Shown: one piece after another, positions 59,095 to 64,000 of the stretch
Position numbering within the stretch: the stretch's first letter is position 1
How the letters are laid out: each line of letters opens with the position of its first letter
NCBI GenBank assembly: GCA_018398805.1
Contig: JAGFBZ010002562.1
Span: forward strand, 1-64,000
Direction: 5' to 3'
DNA length: 64,000 nt
From: Hirundichthys speculiger
Lineage: Eukaryota > Chordata > Actinopteri > Beloniformes > Exocoetidae
The notes under the pieces: model-generated
Told to the model about the DNA's origin: nothing
The model's database searches: none
Seen by the model: only the letters and a program-made list of their open reading frames with translations
Translations under genes and position numbers: made by a program

Positions 59095-62000
59095 TCAAGT
59101 GTCTTTGGTGTCGTCCTGAAGTACAGGAAGCTCGATAAGCCGAGCTACTGGTCTCATGTAGACTCTGTCTTTGACTTTGACCTCTGCCGTCCTGATACAT
59201 CCATCTGAGCTGGCGACAGCATTGATGACCCTCCCGATGGGCCATTGAGCTCTTGGAAGTGATGGGTCAACGATTAGCACGACAGAGCCCACAGTGATGT
59301 TCTTCAATGACCTTTGCCACTTTTGCCGGGTCTGAAGATTCGGCAAGTAATTCCTTGTGAACTGAAGCCAAAACTGATCCACTAACGTCTGACAGTGACG
59401 CCATCTACGCCGCCCCATACCTGCTGGAGTGTAGACCACCTGAGGCAGAGCCGCATCCCGCCGCCCCATCAGGAGGATGTTCGGAGTGATGGGGTCCAGG
59501 TCGGCTACGTCAGCTGACACGTATCCCAGTGGCTTCGAGTTTAAGATCCCTTCTACTTCCACCAAAGCTGTGTACAGAACATCTTCTGAAACGGATTGAC
59601 TGCCCACTGCGACCTGGAGGCCAGATTTTATAGAACGCACCTCTCTCTCCCACACACCCCCAAAGTGAGGAGCGTTTGGTGGGTTGAACTTGAAGTCAAT
59701 CTGGTATTCTGTCAGTTGATCTTTCAGTTGTGGTTCCATGGCTGCAAAAGCCTCCCTGAGTTCGCGCTCGGCACCGCGAAAGTTGGTACCACAGTCTGAT
59801 AGCACTTCCTTTGGTCTCCCCCTCCTGGCAATGAAACGGCGAAGAGCAAGGAGGAAGTCATCTGCGTCCATAGAGTTCAGAAGCTCTATATGCACCGCTC
59901 GTGTCGTGAGACACTTGAAGATCGCACCCCAGCGCTTCTCCGTCCTCCTACCTATCTTCACCAGATAAGGCCCAAAACAGTCAACGCCTGTTGAATAGAA
60001 GGGTGGACAGAATAGTCTGAGGCGTTGCGGAGGCAGATCTGCCATCTGCGGCACCTTTGGCTGAGCTCTCCAACGTTGACAGGTGGAGCAGTTGAGTTGG
60101 TGGTGCCGGATTGCCTGTCGTCCTCGGAGGATCCAATACTGTCTCCGTAACTCAGCATAGACCCGTTCTGTACCTGGGTGCAGTAGCCGTTCATCCATGT
60201 CCTTGATGAGAAGTTTCACAGCTGGATGCCTTGGGTCGAGCACAATAGGGTGGATCTCCCCTCCGCTTGAGTTCTGCAATCTACGCAGCCTTCCACCTAC
60301 GCGGATGAGACATGTTGCAGCATCCCACTCCGGAGCAAGGCTGAGCAGATGACTGTGATTTGGCACAGGTTTCTGTGCTTTAAGGGCAGCGACTTCTCCT
60401 GAGAAGCTATGTGCTTGGCATCTTCTCAGCAGCAGGATCTCCGCATCTCGATGGTTAATGTGCTGATTGTGCGCTGGATCTGTTGCCGTCCCATGAGCCT
60501 GTCGCATTGCTTCCACCAGTTCCTTCCATGAGCTGTACTGAGTAGCATCAGGGATGTTGTCGTCATGCTCCACAGCTGTGAAGCAGCAGAAGGTGATACC
60601 TTTCAGTTCGGATGAGCCCACTGTTGAGGTTTGCTCTGGTTTCTTCGGCCAGTGTTCTGCACTCTGTTTAAGGAGTGGGGGCCCTTGACTCCAGCGACCA
60701 GTTCTTGCTATCTCTAGCAGTGTCTTTCCCCTCGTTATGTCGTCAGCTGGATTGTTTGGGCTGTCAATGTACCGCCAAGCTTGTCGGTCAGTCAGTTCTT
60801 GGATCTCGGACACACGGGTTCCGACGAACACCTTGTATCGACAGGAATCTGATTGAAGCCACTCCAATACTGTGGTAGAGTCGGACCACAGAACTGTTTG
60901 TCGAATGGGGAGTGTCATCTCAGTCTCCAGGAGCTTAGACAGTTGAGCTCCAGCTAGTGCTGCACAGAGTTCTAAGCGGGGTATGGACTGTTGTCTCTTT
61001 GGAGCAACCCGGGACCTAGCCATCACGAAGGAGGTGTGGATGCTGTCTCCTGCATCAACCGTGAGGTAGGCTACTGCTCCATATGCTCGCTCCGAAGCAT
61101 CACAAAAGACATGCAGATCATACTTTGCATCCATACCTTTGTCAGGGAGTGGTGAATAACAGCGGGGAATGGACACACTGTTAAGATGTTTCAGCTCGCT
61201 CTCCCAGGTTTCCCAAGCTTCTCGGAGGGCAGGCGGTAGGTCAGGATCATCCCAACCCCTTTGCTTGGACCAAAGCTGCTGGATTAACACTTTGGCTCGG
61301 GTTGTAAATGGCACCATGAACCCTAGAGGGTCATACTGACTGGCTAGCACTTGATAAGCCGTCCTCATCGTCAGTGTAGCATGCTCAATGATCCGATACT
61401 GATATCCAAGGGTGTCAGCAGCACAGTTCCATTTCAGGCCTAAGGCGGGTTCGAGTGGGTCTGTATGGTTCTGACTCAGCCATTGCTCTGTAGCTGATGA
61501 CCTGGCGTCGGTGGGGAGGTGGGCTACCACCGTTGGTCGATTACTGGCCCATTGCCTGAGGTCGAATCCTCCTTCTGCCAATAAAGTAACCAGTTGGTTG
61601 ACTCTTTGCTTGGCTGCAGATATGGTGGGAAAGCTTTCGAAGCAGTTGTCAACATAAAAGCTCTGCTGCACTGACTGTAGCACTTCAGGGTAGCTGTCTT
61701 GGTGGTTACGAGCGTGTTGCTGCAGGGCGTAGATAGCACAGCATGGGCTGCTCGTTGTGCCAAACGGTAGTACCTGCCATTCATACACCTCTGGTGGATC
61801 CTCGCTTCGCATGTCCCTCCAGATGAACCTAAGGAGTGGTCTGTCTTCAGGCAGCAGGCGGATTTGGTGAAACATTGCACGGATGTCACTGCTCACTGCA
61901 ATCTGATGTTGCCTGAATCGGATGAGGACACCTACCAGCGATGGACCCAGTGTAGGCCCAGGTAAGAGCTGTTCATTCAGGGAGAGGTTTTGGTGTCGAA

Positions 62001-62289
62001 ATGAACAATTGAAGACCAGGCGTGATTTGTTGTTGTGGAACACGAGGTGATGGGGGAGATACCAGGCTTCTGCAGACTGTTCTGCCTCTTTAGGTTGAAG
62101 CTTCTTGACGTACCCGGCATTGATGAGCTTGTTGACCTCAGCTGAGTAAACTGCTGCTCTCTCTGGTTCCCTCTTGAGTCGCTTCTCTGTAGCCCTAAGA
62201 TGGGCCATGACTGAATAAGTGGGACTGTTGAGTTTGGGGGCTCCTAGTTTCCTCATGGGGGGGGGTTGCATAGCGGCGGACCCCTTCAA
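59095..62289 (-). CDS. BEL/Pao pol: reverse transcriptase, RNase H, integrase
   Basis: About 1060 codons without a stop. RT: SSDIRAMFHQIRLLPEDRP with the first catalytic Asp (about residue 135) and QSFYVDNCFES as the YVDN box (about residue 212). RNase H: LHVFCDASERAYGA, then IPRLELCAALAG and VLWSDSTTVLEWL, holding the Asp, Glu, Asp triad. Integrase: an HHCC-type zinc region ending HHQLNCSTCQRW, then STGVDCFGPY, VLSDCGTNFRGAERE and FGGVWEREVRSIKSG for the DDE triad. The C-terminal domain has GSVVLIVDPSLPRAQWPIGR, typical of BEL/Pao integrases. The upstream protease frame joins at a run of nine Gs (62257-62265), where the frame changes by one base. Confidence 0.92.
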   Translation of the reverse strand: MKGSAAMQPPPMRKLGAPKLNSPTYSVMAHLRATEKRLKREPERAAVYSAEVNKLINAGYVKKLQPKEAEQSAEAWYLPHHLVFHNNKSRLVFNCSFRHQNLSLNEQLLPGPTLGPSLVGVLIRFRQHQIAVSSDIRAMFHQIRLLPEDRPLLRFIWRDMRSEDPPEVYEWQVLPFGTTSSPCCAIYALQQHARNHQDSYPEVLQSVQQSFYVDNCFESFPTISAAKQRVNQLVTLLAEGGFDLRQWASNRPTVVAHLPTDARSSATEQWLSQNHTDPLEPALGLKWNCAADTLGYQYRIIEHATLTMRTAYQVLASQYDPLGFMVPFTTRAKVLIQQLWSKQRGWDDPDLPPALREAWETWESELKHLNSVSIPRCYSPLPDKGMDAKYDLHVFCDASERAYGAVAYLTVDAGDSIHTSFVMARSRVAPKRQQSIPRLELCAALAGAQLSKLLETEMTLPIRQTVLWSDSTTVLEWLQSDSCRYKVFVGTRVSEIQELTDRQAWRYIDSPNNPADDITRGKTLLEIARTGRWSQGPPLLKQSAEHWPKKPEQTSTVGSSELKGITFCCFTAVEHDDNIPDATQYSSWKELVEAMRQAHGTATDPAHNQHINHRDAEILLLRRCQAHSFSGEVAALKAQKPVPNHSHLLSLAPEWDAATCLIRVGGRLRRLQNSSGGEIHPIVLDPRHPAVKLLIKDMDERLLHPGTERVYAELRRQYWILRGRQAIRHHQLNCSTCQRWRAQPKVPQMADLPPQRLRLFCPPFYSTGVDCFGPYLVKIGRRTEKRWGAIFKCLTTRAVHIELLNSMDADDFLLALRRFIARRGRPKEVLSDCGTNFRGAERELREAFAAMEPQLKDQLTEYQIDFKFNPPNAPHFGGVWEREVRSIKSGLQVAVGSQSVSEDVLYTALVEVEGILNSKPLGYVSADVADLDPITPNILLMGRRDAALPQVVYTPAGMGRRRWRHCQTLVDQFWLQFTRNYLPNLQTRQKWQRSLKNITVGSVVLIVDPSLPRAQWPIGRVINAVASSDGCIRTAEVKVKDRVYMRPVARLIELPVLQDDTKDT

Positions 62290-62890
62290 CCTCTAGTCGC
62301 TGCGTTTTCATGTCCAGGAGATTCATGGCATCCTGGTCCTCACGCGAGCGGACAACCATTTTCTCATTCCGGTAAGGTAAGACATCGAGTTGCCATAACC
62401 TCTCAACATTCCGATACAGGAGATCTTCTGCGCTGGCGAGTGAGGTGAAAAGGCATTGTTGCACTGCTGTTTGTTCTGGCGCACACCTCTCTGCCCCTTG
62501 CAGGGCCCATCCTAGGGCAGTGTGGATGGCTATGGGTCCACCGTTGGGTCCTCTGCGGGTTGGCTCGGTGGCTGTAATGAGGTGCACATGATCTGAGCCG
62601 AGCAACACTAGTGGCCGTACTTTGCTGAATGGACTTAACGGTATTCCTCGCAGGTGAGAATGTCGTTTTCGAAGCATCTGTACAGGGTAGGTTTGCTCCA
62701 CTAGATCTAACCCTGCTGCGGTGAATGCTCCCTGTACTTTGAACCTCTTCCGTGGGTTGCCTTTGGGGGAGATTTCAAAATTAACCGCTGACCCTTGGAG
62801 GTGTGTGACATCTGTCCGTACAGTGCGTAGAGCGAGGGTCTCAGCTTCACCATTCAGCTGGAGCTGTTGGACAGCTGTTGGTAAGATCAT
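62195..62890 (-). CDS. BEL/Pao protease region
   Basis: The frame reads from the aspartic-protease-like AILDDGAQRT motif (just upstream, 62925-62895) through MILPTAVQQLQL and PLVLLGSDHVHLI to RRGPNGGPIAIHTALGWALQ, a block that precedes RT in BEL/Pao proteins. It is continuous with pol except for the one-base change at the G run 62257-62265, and is separated from gag by another frame change between about 62907 and 62960. BEL/Pao elements normally use a single gag-pol frame, so both changes are either decay or base-calling error. Confidence 0.8.
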   Translation of the reverse strand: MILPTAVQQLQLNGEAETLALRTVRTDVTHLQGSAVNFEISPKGNPRKRFKVQGAFTAAGLDLVEQTYPVQMLRKRHSHLRGIPLSPFSKVRPLVLLGSDHVHLITATEPTRRGPNGGPIAIHTALGWALQGAERCAPEQTAVQQCLFTSLASAEDLLYRNVERLWQLDVLPYRNEKMVVRSREDQDAMNLLDMKTQRLEVEGVRRYATPPHEETRSPQTQQSHLFSHGPS

Positions 62891-62906
62891 AGTCCGTTGT
62901 GCTCCA

Positions 62907-63998
62907 TCATCTAATATGGCGAAGGTGTCTACTGAATTGGAATTGTTGCAGCAGGACAGGAACCACCTTCAGGAGCACTTTCCTGGATGTTGTGCTGGGT
63001 GTCAAGTATACTCGACTCTCTGAGGTTCTCGATGGTAGGTCGGTGGAACGACACTGTGCAACACTGTGGAGTACTTGGAGATGGATGTCACCACAGTCAC
63101 TGCAAGGTTTCTTGAGGTTGCAAGACTCAGGTGTATGTGCACGTGCACACTTCCAGCAGCGTTTCCCTTCAGTTATCCACCTATCCAGCTCTGTTGCTGA
63201 TTGCACTTTAATGCTGGGGCAGCGACTGATGTAATGTTCTTTGCTGTCACAGAAGAGGCAGTACACTTTAAAGGGTTTCTTGCTACTAAATGACGTAGGT
63301 TTGCTGTAGCTGTTTGGCTGAATGGGATCTGCCCCATGATACATAGCTACACTTTGTCCTTTGCCCCTATATGGGGTTTTCTCCTTCCCATTGCTAGCAG
63401 GTTTCTCCAGTTGATAGCGCTGTACTAGTCTGTTTGACAGTCGCTGCTGCTGAGCTTTACCTTGAAGCCAACCATTCAAGTCTTGAAGGTTGTAGGGGTT
63501 GAGACTTGTGGTGTTAAGTTTTCCCTGTAGCTGGAGATACTCGATGAACCCATCTCTGTGGTATTTGGGTAGCTTACTGAGTAAGCGGTCAACATGGGAG
63601 CAGCAGTTGAGTTCCATCCCTTTAGGTCCCTCTAAGGAGAGTAGCATACTGACCAAGAGATGGACTCTGAGAGCGAAGCTCTGGAAGGTGCGTGCATCTC
63701 CAGACTTCACATCAGGTGTAGTCAGAATAGCTGCTATTTCGCTCTGCGCTAGTTGGTGTGGCTGACCATACTGAAGCTGTAATGCCTGCATGGCTGCTGT
63801 GTATGGGAATGGATCATGTCTGCAGGACTGACCAATCATCTGTGCCTCTGGAAGCTTGAGGTGTTCGAGTAGCACATGGTATTTGTATTTTTCATTCAGT
63901 TCAGGATAAGGTTCGAGCAGGTTATCCAAGGCTAACTTCAGGTTAGCAAACTCCCTTTCACTATCTGTAGTGAAGTCTGGGATTTTGGGTTTGGGCAC
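62907..63998 (-). CDS. BEL/Pao gag-like protein with zinc knuckles (partial)
   Basis: About 363 codons are visible, open to the window edge, so the N-terminus is missing. The N-terminal half (FANLKLALDNLLEPYPELNE, LPEAQMIGQSCRHDPFPYTA) resembles the DUF1759-type capsid-like region of BEL/Pao gag. The C-terminal half has three Cys/His knuckles: CLFCDSKEHYISRC (CX2CX4HX4C), CWKCARAHTPESC, and CSDCGDIHLQVLH. Such knuckles bind the element's RNA. The frame closes at 62907 after a one-base change relative to the protease frame. Confidence 0.85.
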   Translation of the reverse strand: MPKPKIPDFTTDSEREFANLKLALDNLLEPYPELNEKYKYHVLLEHLKLPEAQMIGQSCRHDPFPYTAAMQALQLQYGQPHQLAQSEIAAILTTPDVKSGDARTFQSFALRVHLLVSMLLSLEGPKGMELNCCSHVDRLLSKLPKYHRDGFIEYLQLQGKLNTTSLNPYNLQDLNGWLQGKAQQQRLSNRLVQRYQLEKPASNGKEKTPYRGKGQSVAMYHGADPIQPNSYSKPTSFSSKKPFKVYCLFCDSKEHYISRCPSIKVQSATELDRWITEGKRCWKCARAHTPESCNLKKPCSDCGDIHLQVLHSVAQCRSTDLPSRTSESRVYLTPSTTSRKVLLKVVPVLLQQFQFSRHLRHIR

Positions 63999-64000
63999 AC

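Larger units (their letters stand above)
58753..64000 (-). mobile_element. BEL/Pao LTR retrotransposon, partial (runs off window)
   Basis: Order on the minus strand: gag-like region with zinc knuckles, protease, reverse transcriptase, RNase H, integrase, polypurine tract, LTR. The protein order and the YVDN polymerase motif place it in BEL/Pao. Only the 3' LTR side lies inside the window; the 5' LTR and start of gag are beyond position 64000. A long uninterrupted RT-IN frame suggests a young copy. It lies about 6 kb beyond GLO1, in opposite orientation. Confidence 0.88.

Overview
The window is nuclear DNA from a ray-finned (teleost) fish. Reasons: intron-rich vertebrate genes with GT-AG splice sites, a heavy load of fish-type DNA transposons (Tc1/mariner, hAT, PIF/Harbinger-like), a BEL/Pao LTR element, a tRNA-headed SINE, and gene products close to vertebrate orthologues. 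The species cannot be named from the sequence alone.

Two protein-coding genes lie head to tail on the + strand. EPRS1 (bifunctional glutamyl-prolyl-tRNA synthetase) spans 7225-38657. I could place 36 coding exons, giving about 1751 residues: a GST-like N-terminal domain, the GluRS catalytic core and anticodon-binding region, a linker of six WHEP repeats (human has three), then the ProRS catalytic core, anticodon-binding domain and C-terminal domain. GLO1 (lactoylglutathione lyase) spans 40595-52892 in six coding exons, about 180 residues. Its start codon is about 1.2 kb past the EPRS1 poly(A) signal.

Layout. 1-7200: a Tc1-like remnant split by a hAT element with an 8-bp target duplication, then AT-rich sequence with a 90-bp hairpin. 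7225-38657: EPRS1; its introns hold several MITEs, a LINE fragment carrying an 847-bp unclassified insertion, a Harbinger-like 834-bp element, three Tc1-like elements, and a tandem duplication of one WHEP exon whose second copy was entered by a Tc1-like element. 39.4-40.6 kb: short intergenic gap. 40595-52892: GLO1; its introns hold a hAT element with a nested LINE tail, minisatellites, a Harbinger-like element with a Myb/SANT-like ORF, and a Tc1-like element. 53.2-58.7 kb: intergenic, with a LINE fragment and a complete SINE. 58.75-64.0 kb: a BEL/Pao retrotransposon on the - strand running off the window end.

Both host genes carry several one-base frame breaks, mostly where a short homopolymer is one base too long, although splice sites and flanking residues are intact. 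The pattern looks like residual long-read consensus error rather than gene death. Frame breaks in the mobile elements should therefore be read with caution too.
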